This document shows, piece by piece, positions 6,962 to 13,571 of a stretch of 22,664 nucleotides of DNA. The position numbers and the translations under genes are program-made. Source of the DNA: CAZNEZ01 sp964572475 (lineage in GTDB: Bacteria; Bacillota; Clostridia; Lachnospirales; Lachnospiraceae); NCBI GenBank assembly GCA_964572475.1, contig CAZNEZ010000042.1:1-22664 (forward strand). The letters run 5' to 3'. Positions within the stretch are counted from its first letter, which is position 1; each line of letters starts with the position of its first letter. The notes under the pieces were generated by a model. That model was given only the letters and a program-made list of their open reading frames with translations, was not told the origin of the DNA and did not search any database.

Positions 6962-7717
6962 TTACGATAAAATTTCCTTAAGCACCTGTTCAAACAGCTC
7001 GTCCGCATACTGTTCAGATATTTTATTTTCAAAATCATCCTTATTTATTGTCTTCTTATCTGGATTGTCCATATTATTAGCTGATAGGTTTGGCAACACT
7101 TGTTTCATCTCTACATCATCTGTATATACTGCTTCACCATGATAGTCTTTTTCTATTACATTTTTTTTATTATTTTCTCTTTCATAATGTCTTTCATTTT
7201 CTCTTCTATGCTTTCTATCAGAAGCACTTAGTCTATTGGCCAGCGTATTTTCAAGGTATTCAGAAATATTTACAATTAAATGCTCTTTTTTGTACTCTAA
7301 GGCCCATACCTGGCTAGTAACTATAACCATTATGGCGGCAAGCACATATATGATTATATATGTTATGTACTCCTTATATTCCAATTGCTTGATAATTCCT
7401 CTTATTCCTTCTGCTGTTCCAACAAATACACATCCTAATGCCATTAAATTACTCACACTTTTATATGCAATCATTGGCAAACCAAGATATTTGTAATTAT
7501 CAATATATTTTTCAACAAATCCTCTGACATCACGTATTTGCAAATCCAATCTATAACAGTTCTCAAACCGTAATCTTATCTGTTTTAAAAGTCCATTTGT
7601 TGTCTTTGTTATATTCTTACTTTCTTTAGTCAAATGTATCAGTAACACTGAACATATTCCTGATGATATAATTCCAATTAATGTCATTACTATTACTAGA
7701 TATGTTGATACTCTCAT
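6962..7717 (-). CDS. Membrane protein of unknown function with charged C-terminal tail
   Basis: 251 residues, not a family I recognise. One membrane helix at the N-terminus (about 5-28, MRVSTYLVIVMTLIGIISSG), a short charged segment, a probable re-entrant or second hydrophobic region near 80-105, and a clear helix near 114-137 (ITYIIIYVLAAIMVIV). The last 110 residues are soluble, highly charged and rich in Asn, Arg, Glu and Lys, ending in a short helical ADELFEQVLKEIL motif. The tail looks disordered and could recruit a partner. I chose ATG 7717 because GGAGG lies six bases upstream; a further in-frame ATG at 7732 runs through that GGAGG. It has its own promoter, divergent from the TSCPD gene, and precedes pgi without any obvious functional link. 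Confidence 0.75.
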   Translation of the reverse strand: MRVSTYLVIVMTLIGIISSGICSVLLIHLTKESKNITKTTNGLLKQIRLRFENCYRLDLQIRDVRGFVEKYIDNYKYLGLPMIAYKSVSNLMALGCVFVGTAEGIRGIIKQLEYKEYITYIIIYVLAAIMVIVTSQVWALEYKKEHLIVNISEYLENTLANRLSASDRKHRRENERHYERENNKKNVIEKDYHGEAVYTDDVEMKQVLPNLSANNMDNPDKKTINKDDFENKISEQYADELFEQVLKEILS

Positions 7718-7753
7718 ACTACACCTCCGCATACATTATCTTTTCTCTCTCCT

Positions 7754-7782
7754 ATTATAAAGCAATTTAAAAATATAACTAA
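7754..7782 (-). promoter_or_regulatory. Candidate SigA promoter of the 251-residue membrane protein gene
   Basis: On the minus strand, perfect -10 TATAAT (7754-7759), 17-base spacer, weak -35 TTAGTT (7777-7782). The -10 is convincing, the -35 is not. Confidence 0.45.
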
Positions 7783-7835
7783 CAACAATCGTACATCAAA
7801 TATTCTCATTTTTCGACATTTGCCAGAATGAATAC

Positions 7836-7864
7836 TTGACAGTAGGATTTTTCTACAATAAAAT
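7836..7864 (+). promoter_or_regulatory. SigA promoter of the TSCPD-domain gene
   Basis: Perfect -35 TTGACA (7836-7841), 17 bases, -10 TAAAAT (7859-7864). The start codon at 7908 is about 37 bases past the expected transcription start. Confidence 0.75.
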
Positions 7865-7907
7865 ATATCCATTATATTAACGTGCTTTTGCACAGATTGG
7901 AGATATT

Positions 7908-8144
7908 ATGAACTTTACCCCTCACGGAACCTGCTCACGAGCTATCAGCTTTGATATTGTAGATAATAAAGTAACTAATGTTAAATTTGTAGGAGGATGC
8001 AGTGGTAATACACAGGGTGTTGCCCGCCTCGTTGAAGGCATGGATGTTGATGAAGCAATCTCTCGCTTAAAAGGTATTGATTGTGCCGGTCGTGGAACAT
8101 CATGTCCAGATCAGTTAGCCATTGCATTATCACAAGCCAAATAG
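7908..8144 (+). CDS. TSCPD domain-containing protein (TIGR03905-like)
   Basis: 78 residues, made up of a single TSCPD domain, named for the motif seen here as G-T-S-C-P-D-Q (about 63-69). The domain also occurs at the C-terminus of some ribonucleotide reductases, where its cysteines are thought to bind metal or take part in redox chemistry. Four cysteines stand out: Cys9 (HGTCSRAI), Cys31 (GGCSGN), Cys59 and Cys66. As a free-standing protein its role is not established to my knowledge, so the RNR association is a family-level label. The start has GGAG five bases upstream and a near-consensus promoter. It is followed by the 92-bp double-hairpin repeats, the first of which supplies a plausible terminator, and it converges on the trp operon. 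Confidence 0.9.
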   Translation: MNFTPHGTCSRAISFDIVDNKVTNVKFVGGCSGNTQGVARLVEGMDVDEAISRLKGIDCAGRGTSCPDQLAIALSQAK

Positions 8145-8154
8145 AGTGATTTTT

Positions 8155-8408
8155 TCCTATTTTTTCATTCTGGAAGAATGACAACGTCATTCTTCTAAGC
8201 CATCTCGCCGGAGATGGCTTTTGAAAATTATTCGATTTATGCCTTTTCCTATTTTCTTATTCTGGAAGAATGACAACGTCATTCTTCTAAGCCATCTCGC
8301 TGGAGATGGCTTTTGAAAATTATTCGATTTATGCCTTTTCCTATTTTCTTATTCTGGAAGAATGACAACGTCATTCTTCTAAGCCATCTCGCTGGAGATG
8401 GCTTTTTT
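8155..8408. repeat. Tandem 92-bp double-hairpin repeats (two full, one partial) between the TSCPD gene and trpA
   Basis: Exact 92-base period: copies start at 8155, 8247 and 8339. Copies 1 and 2 differ at three bases. Copy 3 is identical to copy 2 for about 68 bases and then diverges inside trpA. Each unit holds two perfect 10-bp stems: GAAGAATGAC-AAC-GTCATTCTTC, and AAGCCATCTC-GCYG-GAGATGGCTT followed by T4 (T6 in copy 3). The second hairpin of copy 3 encodes, on the minus strand, the last residues of TrpA and its stop codon. Near identity argues for recent duplication, by slippage or by a mobile short element. Confidence 0.9.
8197..8222 (+). terminator. Probable terminator of the TSCPD gene (repeat copy 1)
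   Basis: AAGCCATCTC (8197-8206), GCCG loop, GAGATGGCTT (8211-8220), with a T4 run at 8219-8222. The same structure recurs at 8289-8312 and at 8381-8404, the last with T6, giving three terminators in series on the plus strand. Confidence 0.65.
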
Positions 8409-9164
8409 GATAGACCTTACGTATTCTCCTACATACTTAGGTGCTTCCACTCCTTTATCAGCAACTATCTTTACTACAGCGCTTCCAACTATTACGCCAT
8501 CAGCATATTGTGACATCTTTGCTGCCTGTTCGGGTGTTGATATGCCAAATCCAATAGCACATGGAATATTTTTTGTCTTCTTTACTAATTCAACCATTTC
8601 TCCAACATTTGTATTAATCTCTGAACGCATTCCTGTTACTCCTAATGAAGAAACACAGTATATAAAGCCTTCTGCTTCTTTGGCTATCATCTGTATTCTA
8701 TCGTGAGATGTTGGTGCAATCAAAGAAATTAACTTAACTCCATATTTAGTAAAAAATGGCTGAAATTCCTCTTTTTCTTCAAATGGAATATCTGGAACTA
8801 TAGCGCAGCAAATCTCGCACTCATTACATTTAGTAAGAAATTTATCCATACCATATCCAAATATAACATTTGCATAAGTCATGAATGCTAGTGGAATATT
8901 AACCCCCTCATTACGAAGAGTTTTTACCATATCAAATACCTTATCTGTTGTTGTACCAGCTTCTAACGCCCTAAGACTGGCATTTTCTATAATAACCCCT
9001 TCTGCTGTAGGGTCAGAAAATGGTATTCCTATCTCGATTAAATCTGCACCGTTTGATGCCATTTCCTTAATACATTCAGCCGTTGTTGAAAGACTAGGAT
9101 CTCCCGCTGTTATAAATGGTATAAATGCTTTTTTGTTCTTAAATACATTTTCAATTTTAGTCAT
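8379..9164 (-). CDS. trpA: Tryptophan synthase alpha chain
   Basis: 261 residues. It cleaves indole-3-glycerol phosphate to indole and glyceraldehyde 3-phosphate, and indole is channelled to TrpB. Signatures: PFITAGDPS (about 16-24), LIEIGIPFSDPTAEG (about 42-56) and the phosphate-binding region GFGISTPEQA. Glu44 corresponds to the catalytic Glu49 of E. coli. Where E. coli has Asp60 (ADG), this protein has Glu55 (AEG), a form I recall as common in clostridial TrpA. Its ATG overlaps the trpB stop by 8 bases (ATGACTAA), so translation is probably coupled; AGGGGG lies about nine bases upstream of the start. It is the last gene of the trp operon. Its C-terminal AISSEMA and stop codon lie inside the third copy of a hairpin repeat, so this tail was probably altered when the repeat arrived. 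Confidence 0.97.
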   Translation of the reverse strand: MTKIENVFKNKKAFIPFITAGDPSLSTTAECIKEMASNGADLIEIGIPFSDPTAEGVIIENASLRALEAGTTTDKVFDMVKTLRNEGVNIPLAFMTYANVIFGYGMDKFLTKCNECEICCAIVPDIPFEEKEEFQPFFTKYGVKLISLIAPTSHDRIQMIAKEAEGFIYCVSSLGVTGMRSEINTNVGEMVELVKKTKNIPCAIGFGISTPEQAAKMSQYADGVIVGSAVVKIVADKGVEAPKYVGEYVRSIKKAISSEMA

Positions 9165-10341
9165 AGAGATTTTCCCCCTTGTATCTTGCTATTGCTGCTA
9201 CATCTTTATCACCTCTGCCTGAGATGTTTATTACTATTATCTGGTCTTTACTCATAGTTTTTGCCAGCTTTATTGCATATGCCACCGCATGAGAGCTTTC
9301 AATTGCAGGGATAATTCCCTCTGTTCTCGATAAATACTCAAATGCTTCAACTGCTTCATCATCTGTAACCGGTACATACGTTGCTCTTCCTGAATCCTTA
9401 AGCATGGCATGTTCTGGCCCAATTCCAGGATAATCAAGACCCGCTGAAATTGAATATACGGGAGCAATCTGTCCAAATTCATCCTGACAGAAATATGATT
9501 TCATTCCATGAAATATTCCTACACGTCCTGTTGTTAATGTTGCAGCTGTTTCAGCTGTATCTGCTCCTCTTCCTGCTGCTTCACATCCTATTAACTGAAC
9601 TGATTTATCCTCTAAGAATTCGTAAAATGCGCCCATAGCGTTGCTTCCTCCGCCCACACAGGCTAAAACTGCATCTGGAAGCCTGTTTTCGTGCTCCATA
9701 ATCTGTGACTTAATCTCTCTACTGATAACTGACTGGAAATCTCTAACCATTGTTGGAAATGGATGAGGTCCCATTACTGAACCTAATACATAATGTGTAT
9801 CATCAATACGTTTAGTCCACTCTCTCATAGTTTCATTTACTGCATCTTTTAAAGTCATAGTTCCACTTGTAACAGGATTAACCTTAGCTCCAAGAAGTTT
9901 CATTCTATATACATTTAATGCCTGACGCTCACAGTCCGTCTTACCCATAAATATCTCACATTCCATACCCATAAGTGCTGCAACTGTTGCTGTAGCAACT
10001 CCGTGCTGGCCTGCTCCAGTTTCAGCTATAACCCTTGTTTTTCCCATTTTTTTTGCAAGCAGACATTGTCCTAGAACATTGTTGATCTTGTGAGAACCAG
10101 TATGATTAAGGTCTTCTCTCTTTAGATATACCTTAGCACCGCCAAGGTTCTGAGTCATTTTCTCCGCATAATATAATAGAGATGGTCTTCCTGCATAATT
10201 CTTTAGCAAATCATCAAGTTCAGCAATAAATTCCTCATCATTCTTATACTTATTATAAGCTTCTTCAAGCTCACTCACTGCATTCATAAGTGTCTCAGGT
10301 ATAAACTGTCCACCATGCATTCCAAATCTTCCTTTTGACAT
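9157..10341 (-). CDS. trpB: Tryptophan synthase beta chain
   Basis: 394 residues, close to the 397 of E. coli TrpB. This PLP enzyme joins indole from TrpA with serine to make tryptophan. Signatures: GRFGMHGGQFIPETLM at the N-terminus, the PLP lysine in LNHTGSHKINNVLGQ (Lys85), GAGQHGVATA and the phosphate-binding loop CVGGGSNAMG. An in-frame ATG four codons upstream (10353) and another at 10362 exist, but GGAG lies six bases before 10341, inside the extension, and 10341 gives the usual MSKGRFG start. A 65-base gap separates it from trpF, the second longest within the operon. It overlaps trpA by 8 bases at the 3' end. Confidence 0.97.
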   Translation of the reverse strand: MSKGRFGMHGGQFIPETLMNAVSELEEAYNKYKNDEEFIAELDDLLKNYAGRPSLLYYAEKMTQNLGGAKVYLKREDLNHTGSHKINNVLGQCLLAKKMGKTRVIAETGAGQHGVATATVAALMGMECEIFMGKTDCERQALNVYRMKLLGAKVNPVTSGTMTLKDAVNETMREWTKRIDDTHYVLGSVMGPHPFPTMVRDFQSVISREIKSQIMEHENRLPDAVLACVGGGSNAMGAFYEFLEDKSVQLIGCEAAGRGADTAETAATLTTGRVGIFHGMKSYFCQDEFGQIAPVYSISAGLDYPGIGPEHAMLKDSGRATYVPVTDDEAVEAFEYLSRTEGIIPAIESSHAVAYAIKLAKTMSKDQIIVINISGRGDKDVAAIARYKGENLYD

Positions 10342-10406
10342 TTTAATCTCCATTCCTGCCAAGTCACAAATCTAAGACTTAGACATAATTGTATTGTATT
10401 TAAATA

Positions 10407-11012
10407 TTACTTATTTCTGATTAATTCAATAAATTCTCTGACCTTTTCTTCTGACTTTACACCATTTTCTTCAACACCAGTGCTTACATCTACCGCAAAT
10501 GCTTTGGTATTGTTAACAATTTCCCTGCAATTAGAAGCATTTAATCCTCCTGCAACAAAGTATGGTTTTTGTATAATTGGAATTAGCGAATGATCAAAGC
10601 ACTTTCCTGAACCGCCAAGTTCGCCTTTTATAAATGTGTCAAGCAATAGCATATCACAGGACAGCTTATCTGCTTCTATAATATCCTGGCTGCTTTTTAC
10701 TCTGACTGCCTTGATAATTGGTTTTTCACATACATTTCTAAGGTTAAGAATATATTCTTCATCTTCATTTCCGTGAAGCTGTACTATATCAAGAACGCTA
10801 TTTGCAAGCTTTGCTACTGTCTCTAGAGGACTATCTACAAATACTCCAACTGCTTTAATATCTTTAGCAAGCATAGATTTTAAGTGTAATGCCGTATCGT
10901 AGTCAACCTCTCTCTTTGTTGGTGCAAATACAAAACCAATATATTCTGGTCTATACTTATTCACAATAGCTATGTCTTTTTCACTCTTTAATCCACAAAT
11001 TTTAATTTCCAT
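10407..11012 (-). CDS. trpF: Phosphoribosylanthranilate isomerase
   Basis: 201 residues, a single TIM barrel. It converts N-(5-phosphoribosyl)anthranilate to the carboxyphenylamino-deoxyribulose phosphate used by TrpC. Signatures: the N-terminal MEIKICGL with catalytic Cys6, YIGFVFAPTKREV (24-36), VGVFVD, DIVQLHGNE (75-83), the general acid Asp125 in LLLDTF, the phosphate loop GGSGKCFD, VAGGLNASN and AVDVSTGVE near the end. It starts three bases after the trpC stop, with an AAAGGAAA ribosome binding site overlapping the end of trpC, which fits tight operon coupling. Confidence 0.96.
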   Translation of the reverse strand: MEIKICGLKSEKDIAIVNKYRPEYIGFVFAPTKREVDYDTALHLKSMLAKDIKAVGVFVDSPLETVAKLANSVLDIVQLHGNEDEEYILNLRNVCEKPIIKAVRVKSSQDIIEADKLSCDMLLLDTFIKGELGGSGKCFDHSLIPIIQKPYFVAGGLNASNCREIVNNTKAFAVDVSTGVEENGVKSEEKVREFIELIRNK

Positions 11013-11015
11013 AGA

Positions 11016-11819
11016 CTATATTTCCTTTTTCAATTCCTTAAGCGCCGCTGACTTGTCGGTTGCTCTCATAAGTGTTTCTCCAATAAGAACTGCGTCAACA
11101 CCTGCATTATTAAGCATTTTAATATCAAATGAATCCTTAATTCCACTTTCAGCAACAAATATTGCTTTATCCTTTACCATATCTCGAAGCCTCATGCAAT
11201 TGTTGATATCTACATCAAATGTCTTAAGATTCCTATTATTTACTCCTATTATCTTGGCACCTACAGATAATGCCGCTTTTACTTCCTGTTCATCATGTGC
11301 CTCAACTATCGCTGAAAGTGAAAGTGCATCACATAATTCCAGATATTCGGCAATCTGCATAGTATCAAGGATTGAGCATATCAGGAGAACCGAAGATGCT
11401 CCAAGCAATTTGGCCTGATATATCATATAGCTGTCAACAGTAAAGTCTTTGCGAATAGCAGGGATTTGGACCGTATCTGTAATCTCTTTTAAGTAATTAT
11501 CAGCTCCCTGAAACCAATATGGTTCTGTCAATATTGATATTGCATCTGCTCCTGCCCTTTCATAATCCTTTGCTATCTGTATATAGTCAAAGCTTTCTGC
11601 AATAACTGCTTTAGATGGTGATGCCTTTTTAACTTCACAGATAAATGATAGTCCTTTTTTAGCTAAAGCAGTCTCAAATGGGAATTCCATAAGCGGCCTC
11701 TCTCTTTTTTGTAAAGCTGCTAACGCAAATGCCTGCTCTCTTAGTTCCTGTGGACTATGAATCTTTTTTTCCTCTTCAATCCTTAGCCTTGTTTTTGCTG
11801 CTATTTGATCTAATATCAT
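11016..11819 (-). CDS. trpC: Indole-3-glycerol phosphate synthase
   Basis: 267 residues, a TIM barrel that closes the indole ring by decarboxylative cyclisation, giving indole-3-glycerol phosphate for TrpA. Signatures: FICEVKKASPSK (about 59-70, with Glu62 and Lys64 in the catalytic region), AISILTEPYWFQG, the PAIRKDF lysine loop, LLICSIL, VEAHDEQEV, IIGVNNRNLKTFDVD, VAESGI and AVLIGETLM, all in family order. It is a stand-alone gene, not fused to trpF as in enterobacteria. Its ATG overlaps the trpD stop (ATGA), a classic coupled pair. Confidence 0.97.
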   Translation of the reverse strand: MILDQIAAKTRLRIEEEKKIHSPQELREQAFALAALQKRERPLMEFPFETALAKKGLSFICEVKKASPSKAVIAESFDYIQIAKDYERAGADAISILTEPYWFQGADNYLKEITDTVQIPAIRKDFTVDSYMIYQAKLLGASSVLLICSILDTMQIAEYLELCDALSLSAIVEAHDEQEVKAALSVGAKIIGVNNRNLKTFDVDINNCMRLRDMVKDKAIFVAESGIKDSFDIKMLNNAGVDAVLIGETLMRATDKSAALKELKKEI

Positions 11820-12844
11820 GCGCTAACCTCGCTGCCTTTCTGTGTAGCTTCAACAAATTCACACATTTTCCTGTATGCTTTTCCACTTTCAATGGTATCC
11901 CTCGCGAGCTTTATTCCTTCTGATATTGTTGAGGCTTTACCTGCAATATACAAGCATACACCTGCATTTAAAAGCACAACATCTTTTTTGGCACTTTCAT
12001 CTTCATTTTTTAATATTGCTGTTGCAATACTAGCATTCTCATCTGGGAATCCACCCACAAGTTCTTCTGGTTTACATAGTTTAAATCCATAATCTTCAGG
12101 GTTAATAGTTAAACTTGTTATTTTTCCATTCTTAATTTCACAAGCTTTGGTAACGCCTGTCATTGTTATTTCATCAAGTCCATCGCTACCGCACACTACC
12201 ATTCCCGCTTTTACACCAAGATTAGACATTACCTGTGCAAGTGGTTCTAATAATTCTTCGCTATATACACCCATTAATTCCATATTTGCCCCTGCTGGAT
12301 TGGATAATGGTCCTAATATATTAAATATAGTTCTGATTCCCAAGGTTTTTCTTGCAGGAGCTACAAATCTCATAGATGGATGATATTTTTGTGCAAACAT
12401 GAAACACATGCCTGTATCCTTTAATACTTTTGCATTAGAATCTGGCTCTAATGCAATATTAACACCTAATGCTTCAAGTACATCTGCTGCACCACATTTA
12501 CTTGATACCGAGCGATTACCATGTTTAGCTACTGGTACTCCGGCTGCTGCGATAATAAATCCTGAAACAGTTGAAATATTAAATGTAAATGCTTTGTCTC
12601 CTCCTGTTCCCACTATCTCTAATACATCTTGATTGTGAAGAAGTCTTACGCATGCCTTTCTCATTCCTTTTGCACTGGCAGTAATTTCATTAATTGTCTC
12701 CCCTTTCATTCTAAGGGCTGTAAGATATGAGCCAATCTCTATATCGTTTGCTTCTCCTGACATTATTTCATCCATAACAGCTTCTGCCATTTCATTTGTA
12801 AGGTCTTTGTTTTCTACTAACTCACTAATTGCTTCTTTAATCAT
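11816..12844 (-). CDS. trpD: Anthranilate phosphoribosyltransferase
   Basis: 342 residues. It transfers phosphoribose from PRPP to anthranilate. Signatures: the PRPP site EIVGTGGDKAFTFNIST, the KHGNRSVSSKCGAADVLEALG region (Ser/Ala variant of KHGNRA), and MRFVAPARKTLGIRTIFNILGPLSNPA. The frame is open a further 32 codons upstream to 12940, but those codons overlap a good internal promoter and do not resemble TrpD. GAGG lies six bases before ATG 12844, inside an in-frame ATG at 12856, so I use 12844. Unlike its tightly packed neighbours, it is separated from trpG by 160 bases carrying that promoter and an inverted repeat. It is not fused to trpG. Confidence 0.96.
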   Translation of the reverse strand: MIKEAISELVENKDLTNEMAEAVMDEIMSGEANDIEIGSYLTALRMKGETINEITASAKGMRKACVRLLHNQDVLEIVGTGGDKAFTFNISTVSGFIIAAAGVPVAKHGNRSVSSKCGAADVLEALGVNIALEPDSNAKVLKDTGMCFMFAQKYHPSMRFVAPARKTLGIRTIFNILGPLSNPAGANMELMGVYSEELLEPLAQVMSNLGVKAGMVVCGSDGLDEITMTGVTKACEIKNGKITSLTINPEDYGFKLCKPEELVGGFPDENASIATAILKNEDESAKKDVVLLNAGVCLYIAGKASTISEGIKLARDTIESGKAYRKMCEFVEATQKGSEVSA

Positions 12845-12867
12845 AATAAGCCTCATTTCTGCGCTGC

Positions 12868-12895
12868 ATTTTACGCATAACAGACTTTGTGTCAA
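12868..12895 (-). promoter_or_regulatory. Internal trp operon promoter upstream of trpD
   Basis: On the minus strand, perfect -35 TTGACA (12890-12895), 16 bases, -10 TAAAAT (12868-12873). Transcription would start about 17 bases before the trpD ATG. It lies in the only long gap of the operon (12845-13004). Confidence 0.65.
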
Positions 12896-12918
12896 GCAAC
12901 GCGCATACACAAATCTGC

Positions 12919-12942
12919 GTGTGAAAGATTTATATTTCACAC
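12919..12942. promoter_or_regulatory. Inverted repeat GTGTGAAA-N8-TTTCACAC upstream of the trpD promoter
   Basis: Perfect 8-bp arms at 12919-12926 and 12935-12942, 24 bases upstream of the internal -35 box. There is no U-tract, so it is not a terminator; it could be an operator or an mRNA 3'-end structure for trpEG. Confidence 0.4.
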
Positions 12943-13004
12943 TAAACCTTTTTCTAATTACTTTAAGTTATGATTTAACTATGTTGTCTACATTTAAAAT
13001 AATT

Positions 13005-13571
13005 CTATAGTTTTAAAAAATTCTCTAATATTGGTTTACCATTTGGCGTAAGTATTGACTCTGGATGAAACTGTACTCCAAATACCTGCTTTCCTTTAAC
13101 CTGAACTGCCATTACCTCGTTATCTGGTCCTGTTGCTATGACTTCAAGCGTATCTGGAAATCCTTCTCTTTTTGCTACTAATGAATGATATCTTGCAGCT
13201 TTTATCTCTTTATCAAGTCCGATAAATATAGGATTTTGATTGTTAATATTTATTAGGCTTTGCTTACCATGCATTAGTTTATCTGCTCTTCCGATGGTCG
13301 CTCCCATCACTTCACATATTGCCTGATGTCCAAGACATACACCAAATATCTTGTATTCATCTTTAAATTCTTCTATAACCTGCTCGCATATTCCCGCTTG
13401 ATGTGGATAACAAGGACCTGGCGAGATAATAATGTGTGAGGGGTTCATTTTTCTAATATCCCCAACCGTTATTTCATCATTTCTAACTACTTTAATATCT
13501 GGCTCAATTTCTGCCGCTAATTGATAAAGGTTGTAAGTAAAACTATCATAATTATCTATCATAAGTACCAT
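13005..13571 (-). CDS. trpG: Anthranilate synthase component II (glutamine amidotransferase)
   Basis: 188 residues, a class I glutamine amidotransferase that releases ammonia from glutamine for TrpE. Signatures: N-terminal IDNYDSFTYN, oxyanion loop PGPCYPHQAG (51-60), the nucleophile Cys79 in GVCLGHQAI, and the catalytic His169-Pro-Glu171 in VQFHPES. Clostridial trp operons often share this subunit with folate synthesis (PabA); whether that holds here cannot be told from the sequence. Its ATG shares one base with the trpE stop (TAATG), with GAGGTGG upstream. The long gap before trpD begins after its stop. Confidence 0.96.
   Translation of the reverse strand: MVLMIDNYDSFTYNLYQLAAEIEPDIKVVRNDEITVGDIRKMNPSHIIISPGPCYPHQAGICEQVIEEFKDEYKIFGVCLGHQAICEVMGATIGRADKLMHGKQSLININNQNPIFIGLDKEIKAARYHSLVAKREGFPDTLEVIATGPDNEVMAVQVKGKQVFGVQFHPESILTPNGKPILENFLKL

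Noticed and set aside
7812..7818. Spo0A box TGTCGAA (minus strand) between the divergent membrane-protein and TSCPD genes
   Set aside because: It is a perfect 7-mer match, but such a short site is expected by chance in this length of AT-rich DNA and neither neighbour has a known sporulation role.
7908..8144. A ribonucleotide reductase gene truncated to its C-terminus
   Set aside because: It has its own near-consensus promoter, ribosome binding site, start and stop, and matches the stand-alone TSCPD family length.
8155..8408. CRISPR-like array of regularly spaced repeats
   Set aside because: The period is regular, but the whole 92-base unit including the spacer part is duplicated, there are only two full copies and a partial one, and no cas gene is near.
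6900..12920. Recurring GCACAGATT/GCGCAGATT/CGCAGATT strings before pgi, the TSCPD gene and trpD
   Set aside because: The shared core is only 6-7 bases with inconsistent position and strand relative to the promoters; I could not tell it from chance.
12845..12940. N-terminal extension of TrpD (32 extra codons)
   Set aside because: The frame is open, but it overlaps the internal promoter, lacks a ribosome binding site and reads as Arg/Cys-rich non-TrpD sequence.
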